The notes beneath the pieces were generated by a model, which saw nothing but the letters and a program-made list of their open reading frames with translations, ran no database searches and was not told the origin of the DNA. From NCBI GenBank assembly GCA_944327285.1, contig CALVHG010000006.1, positions 1-58,008 on the forward strand: a DNA stretch of 58,008 bases, read 5' to 3'. How positions within the stretch are numbered: position 1 is the first letter of the stretch; each line of letters starts with the position of its first letter. Positions 43,435-56,570 of this stretch are shown piece after piece. Source of the DNA: an uncultured Desulfovibrio sp. (GTDB lineage Bacteria; Desulfobacterota; Desulfovibrionia; Desulfovibrionales; Desulfovibrionaceae). The position numbers and the translations under genes are program-made.

Positions 43435-44976
43435 ATGATTGTACGCCTGTTGTCCGGCGGAATTGAGGGCGTGGACGCCTATCCGGTAGAGCTGGAGGTG
43501 GACTATACGCGGCAGGGGCTGCCTGCGTTCAGTCTGGTGGGACTTGCGGAAACGGCTGTGCGGGAAGCGCGGGAGCGGGTTTTTTCTGCCTTGCGCGCGG
43601 CGGCCTTTCGTCTGCCTCCGGCGCGGGTGACGGTCAATCTTGCGCCCGCCGGGCGACGCAAGAACGGCACAGCCTATGATTTGCCGCTGGCTATGGGGCT
43701 GCTGGCCGCGGCGGGGCTGTTGCCGCCCGATGCCGTGGGCGAGTATCTCATGGCCGGAGAGGTTTCGCTGTCCGGCGAACTCAGGCCCGTGCCGGGCATT
43801 CTGCCGCTGGCTATTCTGGCGCGCGAGCGGGGCGTGCGCGGTATCATCGTGCCGCCGGGCAATGCGGCGGAAGCGGCCGTTGTCCGGGGGCTGTCTGTGT
43901 TTGCTCCGGCCGGGCTGGCGCAGTGCGCCGCCTTTCTGGCCGGCGAAGTGACGCTGGAGCCCGTGTCGCCGACGCTGCCGGAGGACGAAGGGCCGGGCAT
44001 GGCGCAGGATTACGCGGAAGTGAAGGGGCAGCAGGCCGCCAAGCGCGCGCTTGAGATAGCGGCGGCGGGCGGTCATAATATTTTGCTGATCGGCCCGCCC
44101 GGCAGCGGGAAGAGTATGCTGGCCCAGCGTCTGCCGACCATTCTCCCGTCGCTGGACTTTGAGGATGCGCTGGACGTGACCAGAGTGTACAGCGTGGCGG
44201 GGCTGCTGCGCCCCGGTCAGGGCCTGATGACGCGGCGTCCCTTCCGCTCGCCGCATCATACCGTGTCGGAAGTTGCGCTGGTCGGGGGCGGCGCATGGCC
44301 GCGTCCGGGTGAAGTTACGCTGGCGCACAGGGGCGTTTTGTTCCTGGACGAACTGCCGGAATACCGCAAAAGCGCGCTGGAAGTGCTGCGCCAGCCACTG
44401 GAAGACGGCCGTGTCTGCATTTCCCGCGCAAGTCAGAGCGTCGTCTATCCGGCGGACTGCATGCTGGTGGCGGCCATGAATCCCTGTCCGTGCGGGTATC
44501 TGGGCGATCCGACGCATGCCTGTACCTGCCGCCCGGAACAGCGGGAACGCTACCGGGCCAGATTATCCGGCCCGCTGCTGGATCGTATCGACGTGCATGT
44601 GGAAGTTCCGGCCGTGCCTTACGAGGCGTTGCGCGCCACAGGAGAAGGGGAGACATCGGCGGAAATTCGGGAGCGTGTGGCGGCAGCCCGACGCTTGCAA
44701 CTGGAGCGTTACGCGGGGACGGCGGCCCGCTGCAACGCCGATCTTTCCGGCAGTCTGCTGGAACGCTGGTGTGCGCCGGATGCCGAAGGGCACGCCCTGC
44801 TGGAAAGCGCGGTGCAGCGTCTGGGACTTTCGGCGCGGGCGTACACGCGAGTGCTGCGTCTGGCGCGCACCATTGCGGATCTGGAAGCCGTGCGGGCGGG
44901 CAGCACCGAAACCCTGCCCCTGAAACTGCCGCATCTGGCTGAAGCCGTGGCCCTGCGCGTTCTGGACCGGCAGTGA
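43435..44976 (+). CDS. comM: YifB/ComM-family Mg-chelatase-like AAA+ ATPase
   Basis: 513 residues. The N-terminal ribosomal-S5-like domain has GLPAFSLVGLAETAVREARERV and VNLAPAGRRKNGTAYDLPLA. The AAA+ core has Walker A GPPGSGKS (about 219-226), FRSPHHTVSEVALVGGG, GVLFLDELPEY (Walker B) and MNPCPCGYLGD, followed by a cysteine-bearing insert (CTCRPEQ) and a C-terminal Mg-chelatase domain. ComM is a hexameric helicase that promotes branch migration in natural transformation. AAGGAG lies 8 bases before the ATG at 43435. No other competence gene is adjacent. Confidence 0.93.
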   Translation: MIVRLLSGGIEGVDAYPVELEVDYTRQGLPAFSLVGLAETAVREARERVFSALRAAAFRLPPARVTVNLAPAGRRKNGTAYDLPLAMGLLAAAGLLPPDAVGEYLMAGEVSLSGELRPVPGILPLAILARERGVRGIIVPPGNAAEAAVVRGLSVFAPAGLAQCAAFLAGEVTLEPVSPTLPEDEGPGMAQDYAEVKGQQAAKRALEIAAAGGHNILLIGPPGSGKSMLAQRLPTILPSLDFEDALDVTRVYSVAGLLRPGQGLMTRRPFRSPHHTVSEVALVGGGAWPRPGEVTLAHRGVLFLDELPEYRKSALEVLRQPLEDGRVCISRASQSVVYPADCMLVAAMNPCPCGYLGDPTHACTCRPEQRERYRARLSGPLLDRIDVHVEVPAVPYEALRATGEGETSAEIRERVAAARRLQLERYAGTAARCNADLSGSLLERWCAPDAEGHALLESAVQRLGLSARAYTRVLRLARTIADLEAVRAGSTETLPLKLPHLAEAVALRVLDRQ

Positions 44977-45024
44977 CGGCGCGTTGCATTGCTACCTGCT
45001 CTGGCGTACAAGCAGAAAGCGCGG

Positions 45025-45139
45025 CACGCCTGAACGGCGCGCCGTCCGACCCGAAGAGAACGGAAAAAATATGTTTTTTCCGCGAAACGACAGCCGTGTG
45101 GTTTGAAACGCAAAGCATTTCAAGCTGAAAATGCTCCAG
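45025..45139 (+). repeat. A-repeat, degenerate 5' half
   Basis: The stem GGAAAAAATATGTTTTTTCC, the linker CGAAACGACAG and the terminal stem remain. The outer stem is unrecognisable. Confidence 0.7.
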
Positions 45140-45207
45140 GGGCAGGACTCATTTCAGATGTTCCACAAAATATGTCTTTCTTTACCCGTCAGATACTGTG
45201 CGCGGGT

Positions 45208-45284
45208 TTTGGGGAGGATGGGGGAGTTTGAGGGGGAAGGGACCCCTTTTTGCCGCAAGCAAAAGGGGTCCCTTCCCCCTCAAG
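45208..45284 (+). repeat. B-type G-tract and long hairpin
   Basis: GGGGAGGATGGGGGAG then TTGAGGGGGAAGGGACCCC, a loop of TTTTTGCCGCAAGCAAAA and GGGGTCCCTTCCCCCTCAA: a 19-bp perfect stem. Confidence 0.8.
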
Positions 45285-45368
45285 GCAAAATATAATGAGT
45301 CCTGTTTGCCAGGGGCGCGCGGACATCCCGCAAACAATTTCGCACACTTTCCCGCAGGCGGAGGCAGC

Positions 45369-47312
45369 ATGTCAGTAGTCATGGGTACGGCCGGACACAT
45401 TGATCACGGCAAGACATCTCTGGTACGGGCGTTGACGGGTATCGACTGCGATCGGCTTGAGGAAGAGAAGCGGCGCGGCATCACCATTGAACTGGGCTTT
45501 GCCTGGGCCGTCATGCCGGACGGCGAGCGGCTCGGCATCGTGGACGTGCCCGGACATGAGCGCTTCGTCAAGAATATGGTGGCGGGCGCGTCCGGCGTGG
45601 ATTTCGTGATGTTGGTCATTGCGGCGGATGAAGGCGTTATGCCGCAGACGCGCGAGCATCTGGAAATATGCTCGTTGCTCGGCATTCGGCGCGGTTTTGT
45701 GGCCCTGACCAAGATTGATATGGTCGATGCCGACTGGTTGGCGTTGGTCACGGAAGATGTGCGCCAGTTTGTGGCGGGGAGCTTTCTGGAAGGCGCGCCC
45801 ATTTTTCCTGTGTCTGCGTCTACCGGCGAGGGGCTGGACGCGCTGAAAAAGTATATTTTCGACAGCGTGAAGAAAATGCCCACGCGGGACAGTTCGGATA
45901 TTTTCCGTCTGCCTGTGGATCGGGTCTTTACGCTCAAGGGGCACGGCACGGTTGTGACCGGCACGGTGGCTTCCGGCGCTGTGGAGGCGGGCGAGGAAGT
46001 GTGCATTCAGCCGCAGGGCACGCTCAGTCGGGCCCGGAGTCTGCAATGTCACGGCGATCCCGCCGAAGTGGTGCGCACCGGACGTCGCTGCGCCATGAAT
46101 GTGCAGGGCGTGGAAGTGGACGATATTCGCCGGGGTGATGTTATCTGCCGTCCGGGGACGCTGTTCCCTTCCCGTCGCTGGCTGGTCCGTCTGTCGAGTC
46201 TTACTTCTGCGCCCCGGCCGCTGCGTCAGCGGACGGAGGTGCATTTTCATCATGGCACGCGGGAATGCGCGGCGCGCGTGCGTTTTTATGACCGGGACAA
46301 ACTTGCTCCCGGCGAAAGCTGCCTTGCCGAGCTGCGTTTTTCTGAAGATATGGTGGGTTTGTTCGGCGATCATTGCGTGTTGCGTGCGTATTCGCCGTTG
46401 CGCACGGTGGCGGGCGGCATTGTCGTTAGTCCCCTGCCGCCGGAACTGCGCGCCCGTGATCCGCAGCGGGCCGAAAAGCTGGACCTGCTGCACCGTCTGC
46501 CGGAACTGGCCGCGCCTGATTATTTAACGGCGCATACGGCGTCGGATCTGGTGGCGGCGGCGCTCGAGCTGGCAGGCGCCGCGGGGGCCGACGTGCCTCA
46601 CCTTCAGGCGCTGACCGGACTGGGGGCGACGCCTCTGCAAAAATGTTTGCTGGATATGGCCTCGCGCGGCAAGGTGATCTGCTGGGATAAGGAAAGCCGT
46701 TCCTGGATAACGTCCCCGGCCCTGCAACAGTTGCTGGATGCCTGCGTGGCCCGCGCCGGACAGTGCCATACGAAAGATCCGCTCAAGCCCGCTGTCAGTC
46801 AGGGGGCCATTTGCGCCGGCTGGAGCGCCGGTCTGCCGCCGCGACTGGTGCAGAAGGTTCTGGAGCTGGCTCTGAAGAAGGAGCTGCTTGTTCGGGAAGG
46901 GGACGGTCTGCGTCTGCCTTCGCACAAGGTCAGCCTTGGCAGCGACGCGGAACGTCTGCGGACCGCATTGCTGGAGGCGCACGACAAGGCGGGCATGACG
47001 CCGCCTAATCTCAAGGATGTTCTGGAGCAGATCGAGGCGACGGAAAAGCAGGCCGCGCCGGTGCTGCGGCTGCTGTGCGAGGAAAAGCGCCTTGTGCGGC
47101 TCAAGGACGGGTTGTATTGCTCGCGGGCGGCCGTGGACGAGATTCTGGACAAGGTGCGGGCATGGTTTGCGGATCATGACGATCTGGACGTGGCTGGCCT
47201 CAAGACTCTGCTGGGCCTGTCGCGCAAGTACCTGATAGCCCTGCTGGAATATATGGACAGAGAAAAGATTACCGTGCGCGTCGGCGACAAGAGGCAATAT
47301 CGCGGCCGTTAG
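45369..47312 (+). CDS. selB: Selenocysteine-specific elongation factor SelB
   Basis: 647 residues. The GTPase domain has GHIDHGKTS (9-17), EEKRRGITIELGFAW, DVPGHERFVKNMVAGA and TKID. EF-Tu-like domains II and III follow (VFTLKGHGTVVTGTVASGAV), and the C-terminal 250 residues are winged helices that bind the SECIS hairpin (GLSRKYLIALLEYMDREKITVRVGDKR). It delivers Sec-tRNA at UGA codons. No selA, selC, selD or selenoprotein gene was seen. The ATG at 45369 follows GGAGGC. The TAG stop opens a B element. Confidence 0.96.
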   Translation: MSVVMGTAGHIDHGKTSLVRALTGIDCDRLEEEKRRGITIELGFAWAVMPDGERLGIVDVPGHERFVKNMVAGASGVDFVMLVIAADEGVMPQTREHLEICSLLGIRRGFVALTKIDMVDADWLALVTEDVRQFVAGSFLEGAPIFPVSASTGEGLDALKKYIFDSVKKMPTRDSSDIFRLPVDRVFTLKGHGTVVTGTVASGAVEAGEEVCIQPQGTLSRARSLQCHGDPAEVVRTGRRCAMNVQGVEVDDIRRGDVICRPGTLFPSRRWLVRLSSLTSAPRPLRQRTEVHFHHGTRECAARVRFYDRDKLAPGESCLAELRFSEDMVGLFGDHCVLRAYSPLRTVAGGIVVSPLPPELRARDPQRAEKLDLLHRLPELAAPDYLTAHTASDLVAAALELAGAAGADVPHLQALTGLGATPLQKCLLDMASRGKVICWDKESRSWITSPALQQLLDACVARAGQCHTKDPLKPAVSQGAICAGWSAGLPPRLVQKVLELALKKELLVREGDGLRLPSHKVSLGSDAERLRTALLEAHDKAGMTPPNLKDVLEQIEATEKQAAPVLRLLCEEKRLVRLKDGLYCSRAAVDEILDKVRAWFADHDDLDVAGLKTLLGLSRKYLIALLEYMDREKITVRVGDKRQYRGR

Positions 47313-47536
47313 AGCCTGTTACCACTATTCGTAAGTTGTTTGGGGGGAAGGGAAACCCCTCTGCTAGCGCGAGAGGTGTTTCCCTTCCCCCAAGCCCCCC
47401 ATCCCTTCCCCAGCGCGCTTTTATCGGGGAAAAGTCAGGAATACGAGGCGACCCCGCCTCCAAAGACAAGTGGCGTGCGTACTGCCTGTTTATTCTATCT
47501 ATTGAAATTGTTTGTAAAATTGTGTTAACAGCCCTT
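47311..47536 (-). repeat. B-repeat, complete, with terminal inverted repeats
   Basis: 226 bp, inverted relative to the 19542 copy. AGAGCCTGTTACCAC at the left, GTGTTAACAGCCCTT at the right. It starts in the selB stop codon and runs into an A copy at the right. Confidence 0.85.
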
Positions 47537-47655
47537 GGAGCATGTTGTCTTTGAAAAAGGCAGAATGCGAGGTTGCAGCGCAGCGCCGCCCGGTCCGAAG
47601 CGGGCGGGAAAGCCGCGTTTTTTTCGCGAAACGACGGGCCGTATGGTTTGAGAGT
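47537..47655 (+). repeat. A-repeat lacking terminal stem
   Basis: Joined to the B end at CCCTTGGAGC. Stops after the linker GACGGGCCGTATGGTTTGA. Confidence 0.75.
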
Positions 47656-47664
47656 TTTTCCAGT

Positions 47665-47703
47665 AAAAAAGAGGAACGCCTCCCGTGGGCGCTCCTCTTT
47701 TTT
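47665..47703. terminator. Strong bidirectional terminator
   Basis: AAAAAAGAGGAACGCC and GGCGCTCCTCTTTTTT with one mismatch around a 7-base loop. It probably served selB before the B and A elements came between. Confidence 0.75.
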
Positions 47704-47808
47704 GTTCGCGCAAAAATTCTTTTTCGCAATACAGTTGCCGTAGCCCCTTTTATGGGCGTATGAGAAAGAAAAGTATTCGGGAGGGCGCGGCCTCCGGGAC
47801 GCGCCCCA

Positions 47809-47957
47809 TGAGCGCTTTACCTTTGAAAAAAAAGGTAAAACGCGGGGCGGCGGCACCGCGCCGCACGGTCCGAACTGAGCGGAAAAACAGCGTTTTTCCC
47901 GCGAAACGACAGGCCGTATGTTTGAAACGCGCAGCGTTTCGAACTGAAAATGCTCAT
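47809..47957 (+). repeat. A-repeat, full length
   Basis: Stem 1 of the TTTACC/GGTAAA type. It ends 55 bp before the flavoprotein start codon. Confidence 0.85.
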
Positions 47958-48012
47958 GAAGCGGCGCTCGATTTCTGCCCTTCCTTCGCAGCAACATTCA
48001 AGGAGCAATCGT

Positions 48013-49722
48013 ATGTCGAAAAAGATTCTGGTTGTCGGTGGTGTCGCGCTTGGTCCCAAGGCTGCCTGCCGCTGCAAGCGGCTTATGCCGGACGCCGAGA
48101 TTACGCTTGTGGATGAAAACGAATTCATTTCTTACGGCGGTTGCGGCATTCCGTATTTCGTATCCGGCGAGATCAACAATATCGACGACCTGCGCTCCAC
48201 GCCTTACCATACGGTGCGCGATCCCGAATTTTTCCGCAAGATGAAGGGTTTCACCGTGCGCACCCGTACGCGGGCTCTGGCCATTGACCGGGCCGGCAAG
48301 ACCCTGCTTGTCAAGGACCTGACCACCGGCAAGGAAGAAAAACTGCCGTATGACAAGCTGGTGCTGGCGACCGGCGCCACGCCGCGCATGCCTCCTGTGC
48401 CCGGCCATGATCTGGCCAACGTGCTTTCCCTGACCCGTCTGGAAGCCGCGGACGCCATCCGCTCCGCCTGCCAGGCCGGCAAGGTGACGGATGCCGTCAT
48501 CGTGGGCGGGGGCTTCATCGGTCTGGAAGCCGCCGTGGCGCTGGCCGACATGTGGGGCGTCAAGGTGCGCGTGGTGGAAATGATGGATCAGATTCTGCCC
48601 GGCGTGCTGTCGCATGGTCTGGCGCAGATGGCCGCCCAGGACTGCCGCGCCCACGGAGTCGAGGTGTTCACCTCCGAAAAGGTGGAGCGTCTGGAAGGGC
48701 AGGACGGCGCTGTTGCCAAGGTTGTGACGGATAAGCGCGAAATCCCGGCGCAGCTCGTCATTTTCGCCGCCGGCTTCATCCCCAACGGCCAGCTGGCCAA
48801 GGACGCCGGGCTGGATGTGGCTCCTTTCGGGGCCATCATGGTGGACGAGCATATGCGCACCACGGATCCCGACATCTATGCGGGCGGGGACTGCGTGGCC
48901 ATCACCAACCTGATCACCGGCAAGCCCGGCTATCTGCCGCTGGGCAGCATGGCCAACCGTCAGGGCCGCATCATCGGCACCAATCTGGCCGGCGGCAACG
49001 AGACCTTCCCCGGCTTTGTGGGCAGCTGGGCTGTCAAGCTCTTTGACATGTCGTTCTGCGGCGCGGGCCTGACCGTGGAACGGGCGCGCAAGGAAGGCTT
49101 TGACGCCATCGCCGTCAGCGTGGAACAGCTGGACAAGGCGCATTTCTATCCCGACAAGAAAATGATGTCGCTGGAGCTGGTCGTGGATAAGCCCAGCCGC
49201 CGCGTGCTGGGCATTCAGGGCGCGTGCGAAAACGGCGATTCCGTCAAGGCGCGCACCGATATGGTGGCCGCCCTGCTGCAGCACGGCAAGCCGACCGTGG
49301 CCGATATCTGCACGCTGGAAGCCGCCTATGCGCCGCCCTTTGCCGCGGCTATGGACGTGATCAACGTGGTGGGCAACGTAGCCGAAAACGTGCTGGAAGG
49401 CCGCTTCACCCCGGTGACCGCCGAAGAATTCATGGACCTGTGGCAGAAGCGCGACGATAATCACATCTTCTTCATTGACGCTCGTCCCGCCAAGGCCGGG
49501 CAGGCCGTACAGGCCGAGCATCCCGAATGGCATTCCATCCCGCTGGAAGATGTGGAAGCCCGCATTGGCGACGTGCCGCAGGATCGCAAGGTGGCCGTCA
49601 TCTGCAATACGGGTCTGCGCGCCTATGACGTGGTGCTGACCCTTGCCCGCCACGGCATCACCGACGTGGTGAACTCCGAAGGCGGCATGCAGGCCGTGCT
49701 CAAGATGGGCATGAAGCCGTAG
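48013..49722 (+). CDS. CoA-disulfide-reductase-like flavoprotein with C-terminal rhodanese domain
   Basis: 569 residues. The FAD site is ILVVGGVALGPKAACRCKRL, with the active-site Cys44 in SYGGCGIPYFVSG, as in coenzyme A disulfide reductases. A second dinucleotide motif is AVIVGGGFIGLEAAVALAD, and TDPDIYAGGDCVAI is the FAD-binding aspartate. From about 465 a rhodanese domain follows, with its Cys in VAVICNTGLRAYD. Such fusions reduce CoA persulfides or polysulfide and may handle sulfane sulfur in the cytosol. AGGAGC precedes the ATG at 48013. It stands alone between repeats. Confidence 0.9.
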   Translation: MSKKILVVGGVALGPKAACRCKRLMPDAEITLVDENEFISYGGCGIPYFVSGEINNIDDLRSTPYHTVRDPEFFRKMKGFTVRTRTRALAIDRAGKTLLVKDLTTGKEEKLPYDKLVLATGATPRMPPVPGHDLANVLSLTRLEAADAIRSACQAGKVTDAVIVGGGFIGLEAAVALADMWGVKVRVVEMMDQILPGVLSHGLAQMAAQDCRAHGVEVFTSEKVERLEGQDGAVAKVVTDKREIPAQLVIFAAGFIPNGQLAKDAGLDVAPFGAIMVDEHMRTTDPDIYAGGDCVAITNLITGKPGYLPLGSMANRQGRIIGTNLAGGNETFPGFVGSWAVKLFDMSFCGAGLTVERARKEGFDAIAVSVEQLDKAHFYPDKKMMSLELVVDKPSRRVLGIQGACENGDSVKARTDMVAALLQHGKPTVADICTLEAAYAPPFAAAMDVINVVGNVAENVLEGRFTPVTAEEFMDLWQKRDDNHIFFIDARPAKAGQAVQAEHPEWHSIPLEDVEARIGDVPQDRKVAVICNTGLRAYDVVLTLARHGITDVVNSEGGMQAVLKMGMKP

Positions 49723-49785
49723 GCATCCTTTTTTTGACAGACAACAGCGCCGGGGCGTGAAAATGCTCCGGCGTTTCTGTTTTTC

Positions 49786-49911
49786 AGAGCGTTTTGTCTC
49801 TGGAAGAGGCTCAGCGCGGCCCGGCCCGAATCGAGCGGAAAAGCCGCGTTTTTCCGCGAAACGACAGGTTGTATGGTTTGAAATACGGAACGTTTCAAAC
49901 TGAAAATGCTC
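49786..49911 (+). repeat. A-repeat, reduced in the middle
   Basis: Outer stem degenerate and the GC-rich stem shortened to GCGCGGCCCGGCCC. The linker and terminal stem are kept. Confidence 0.75.
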
Positions 49912-53841
<3,930 letters not shown>

Positions 53842-53892
53842 GCCCATCGTTCCGTCGCCTGACGCGACGGGGCGTGTAAGCTGACACGCCTG

Positions 53893-53925
53893 CGGGGCGC
53901 GGCCGACAACGCCGCGCCCCGTTTT
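53893..53925 (+). terminator. Terminator after the pyruvate oxidoreductase
   Basis: CGGGGCGCGGC and GCCGCGCCCCG around a 7-base loop, then TTTT. Confidence 0.85.
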
Positions 53926-53961
53926 GCTCCGGAGCCCGTCGGCTCCCGACGAAGCCGACCC

Positions 53962-54109
53962 AGAGCATTTTCAGTTTGAAACGTGTTGCGTTTCAAACCA
54001 TACGGCCTGTCGTTTCGCGGAAAAAACGCGGTTTTTCCGCTCTCTCTGGGCCGGGCGGCGCTGTGCCGCCGCCTCGCCTTTTACCTTTCTCAAAGGTAAA
54101 ACGCTCTAA
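53962..54109 (-). repeat. A-repeat, full length, before pta
   Basis: Stem 1 of the TTTACC/GGTAAA type. It ends 36 bp before the pta start codon. Confidence 0.9.
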
Positions 54110-54145
54110 AACGCTTGCCGATGCCGGCAAGTTCAGGAGGAAATC

Positions 54146-56245
54146 ATGACGAGATCCCTCTATATCACTGCCACAGGCCCGCGCACCGGCAAACGTGCCG
54201 TGGCCCTGGGCGCCATGCAGCTGCTGTCCAGCAGAATGCAGAATATTGCCATTTTCCGCCCCATCATCAATCAGCCGCTGCTTGACGACCGCGCGCCGGA
54301 CATCGATCTCCTGCTCCAGCACTTCCAGCTCAAGCAGGACTACCGCGACACCTTCGCCTATACCTACGACGAAGTGCGCACCACCATCAATGAAGGCGAC
54401 CGTAATCTCGTCATCGAAAACATCATCCGCAAATTCAAGGAACTGGAAGCCCGCTACGACTTCGTGCTGTGCGTGGGCACCGACTTTCTGGGCAAGGACC
54501 CGGTCTTTGAATTTGAACTGAACGCCGAGATCGCCTCCAACCTCGGCTGCCCCGTCATGCTGATTCAGAGCGGCGTGGAAAAGAGCACCGAGGAAATCCG
54601 CGATTCCCTCCAGCTCACCATGGACGCCCTCGAACCCCATAAGCTGGACGTGGTGGCTACCATCATCAACCGCGCCGGTCTTTCCCAGACCGATCTGGAC
54701 GAGCTGCGCCAGCGCTTCTCCAAGGAAGGCCAGCCCGCTCTGATCTACGCCATTCCCGAAGAGCCCCTGCTGGGCCGCGCCACCATGCGCGACGTGCTGA
54801 AGGGCCTCGACGCCGAAGTGCTGTTCGGCGAGCGCAATCTGGATGCTCTGGTGGGCGAATACCTGATTGCCGCCATGCACGTGGACAACTTCCTGCCTTA
54901 TCTCGCCAAGGATCAGCTCATTGTGTCGCCCGGCGACCGGACGGACATCCTGCTGGCCTCCATGGCGGCCCGTCTGTCCAGCAGCGAGCCGGACATTGCC
55001 GGCGTGCTGCTGACCGGCGGCCTGCGTCCCCCGAAGGAAGTCTGCCACATGATCGAGGGCATGGCCGGCGCCGCCCTGCCCGTGCTGCTCACCAAGGAGC
55101 ACACCTACAAGACCATCAAGGCCCTGCAGGAAGTCTACGGCCTCATCGAGCCCACGGACACCCGCAAGATCAACACGGCGCTCGGCCTGTTCGAGCACTA
55201 TGTCAACGGCAAGGAAGTCACCAAGCGCCTTGACGTGTCCCGCGCCGACCGCATGACGCCCATGATGTTCGAACTGAACCTCATCGAGCGCGCCAAACGC
55301 GCCAATATGCGCATCGTGCTGGCCGAAGGCGAAGAACCCCGTATTCTTCAGGCCGCCGACATCCTGCTGCGCCGCGAAGTGGCCCGGATCATCCTGCTCG
55401 GCAACGAGGACAAGATCCGCAAGACCGCTTCCGACCTGCATCTTGACGTGAGCAAGGCCACGATCATCGATCCCGCGACCTCGCCCAAGTTTGAAGAATA
55501 CGCCGAAACCTATGCTGAACTGCGCAAGGCCAAGGGCGTGACCATCGAACGCGCCCGCGACGTCATGAGCGACGCCACCTATTTCGCCACCATGATGGTC
55601 AAGAAGGACGACGCCGACGGCATGGTTTCCGGCGCTGTCAACACCACGGCTCACACCATCCGCCCGGCCTTTGAGTTCATCAAGACCAAGCCCGGCTTCT
55701 CCGTGGTGTCTTCCGTCTTCCTGATGTGCCTCAAGGATCGCGTGCTGGCCTTCGGCGACTGCGCCGTGAATCCCAACCCCACCTCCCAGCAGCTGGCGGA
55801 AATCGCTCTGGCTTCGGCCCATACGGCCAAGGTCTTCGGCATTGATCCCCGCGTGGCCATGCTGTCCTACTCCACCGGCACTTCCGGCAAGGGCGCGGAC
55901 GTGGATGTGGTGGTCGAAGCGACCAAGATTGCGCAGGAAAAGGCTCCCGAACTGGCGCTGGAAGGTCCTCTGCAGTACGACGCCGCCATCGATCCCACCG
56001 TGGCCAAGACCAAGCTGCCCGACAGCAAGGTGGCCGGTCAGGCGACTGTCTTCATCTTCCCCGACCTCAATACGGGCAACAACACCTACAAGGCCGTGCA
56101 GCGCGCCGCCAATGCCGTGGCCATCGGCCCGGTGCTGCAGGGCCTGAACAAGCCGGTGAACGACCTGTCGCGCGGCTGCACCGTGCCCGACATCGTGAAC
56201 ACCGTGGCCATTACGGCCATTCAGGCCGCGGCCGAAAAAAACTAG
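54146..56245 (+). CDS. pta: Phosphate acetyltransferase
   Basis: 699 residues, the long class. The N-terminal part is a P-loop-like domain (TATGPRTGKRAVALG at about 8-22), followed by a DRTGG domain around 215-330, then the PTA catalytic domain from about 370 (MTPMMFELNLIERAKRAN, EGEEPRILQAADILL, GMVSGAVNTTAHTIRPAF, LSYSTGTSGKGADVD). It exchanges CoA for phosphate to give acetyl phosphate. GGAGG lies 6 bases before the ATG. It is separated from the oxidoreductase gene by a terminator and an A-repeat. Confidence 0.96.
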   Translation: MTRSLYITATGPRTGKRAVALGAMQLLSSRMQNIAIFRPIINQPLLDDRAPDIDLLLQHFQLKQDYRDTFAYTYDEVRTTINEGDRNLVIENIIRKFKELEARYDFVLCVGTDFLGKDPVFEFELNAEIASNLGCPVMLIQSGVEKSTEEIRDSLQLTMDALEPHKLDVVATIINRAGLSQTDLDELRQRFSKEGQPALIYAIPEEPLLGRATMRDVLKGLDAEVLFGERNLDALVGEYLIAAMHVDNFLPYLAKDQLIVSPGDRTDILLASMAARLSSSEPDIAGVLLTGGLRPPKEVCHMIEGMAGAALPVLLTKEHTYKTIKALQEVYGLIEPTDTRKINTALGLFEHYVNGKEVTKRLDVSRADRMTPMMFELNLIERAKRANMRIVLAEGEEPRILQAADILLRREVARIILLGNEDKIRKTASDLHLDVSKATIIDPATSPKFEEYAETYAELRKAKGVTIERARDVMSDATYFATMMVKKDDADGMVSGAVNTTAHTIRPAFEFIKTKPGFSVVSSVFLMCLKDRVLAFGDCAVNPNPTSQQLAEIALASAHTAKVFGIDPRVAMLSYSTGTSGKGADVDVVVEATKIAQEKAPELALEGPLQYDAAIDPTVAKTKLPDSKVAGQATVFIFPDLNTGNNTYKAVQRAANAVAIGPVLQGLNKPVNDLSRGCTVPDIVNTVAITAIQAAAEKN

Positions 56246-56329
56246 GCATTTCCTGCTGAAATGCCGGCACGGCGCGCAGCGCGTCGTGCGGGAGCCAAAA
56301 CCGCGTTTTGGCGATTAAGCGCGAATCCA
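56246..56329. other. Start of the pta-ackA intergenic region
   Basis: No gene. A small GGCATTT/AAATGCC stem lies just after pta. The rest of the gap up to 56570 contains the terminator below and presumably the ackA promoter. Confidence 0.35.
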
Positions 56330-56356
56330 GCGGGGGGAGCCCCTCCCCCCGCTTTT
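56330..56356 (+). terminator. Terminator after pta
   Basis: GCGGGGGGAG and CTCCCCCCGC with a 3-base loop, then TTTTCCCCTTTTT. Confidence 0.75.
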
Positions 56357-56570
56357 CCCCTTTTTCGGGTCGCGCGGAATTTTTTGTTCCGGCCGGGCGC
56401 CTGCCCGGTCGCGCACTGTTTGCCTTGCGGGCAAATTCAGTGCATGATGCGGCGTCGCGCGCCGCACAAGGCGCGCCCCCATATTTTTCTGTTCAGCCGT
56501 GCCGCCGGGCGGCCTTCCGGGACGCGGAATGCGCGGGCGCAGGCAAATCATCCTGTTACGAGGTTTTCGC

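Noticed and set aside
47998-49653. A 551-codon minus-strand frame
   Set aside because: Antisense of the flavoprotein gene, low-complexity His/Gly composition.
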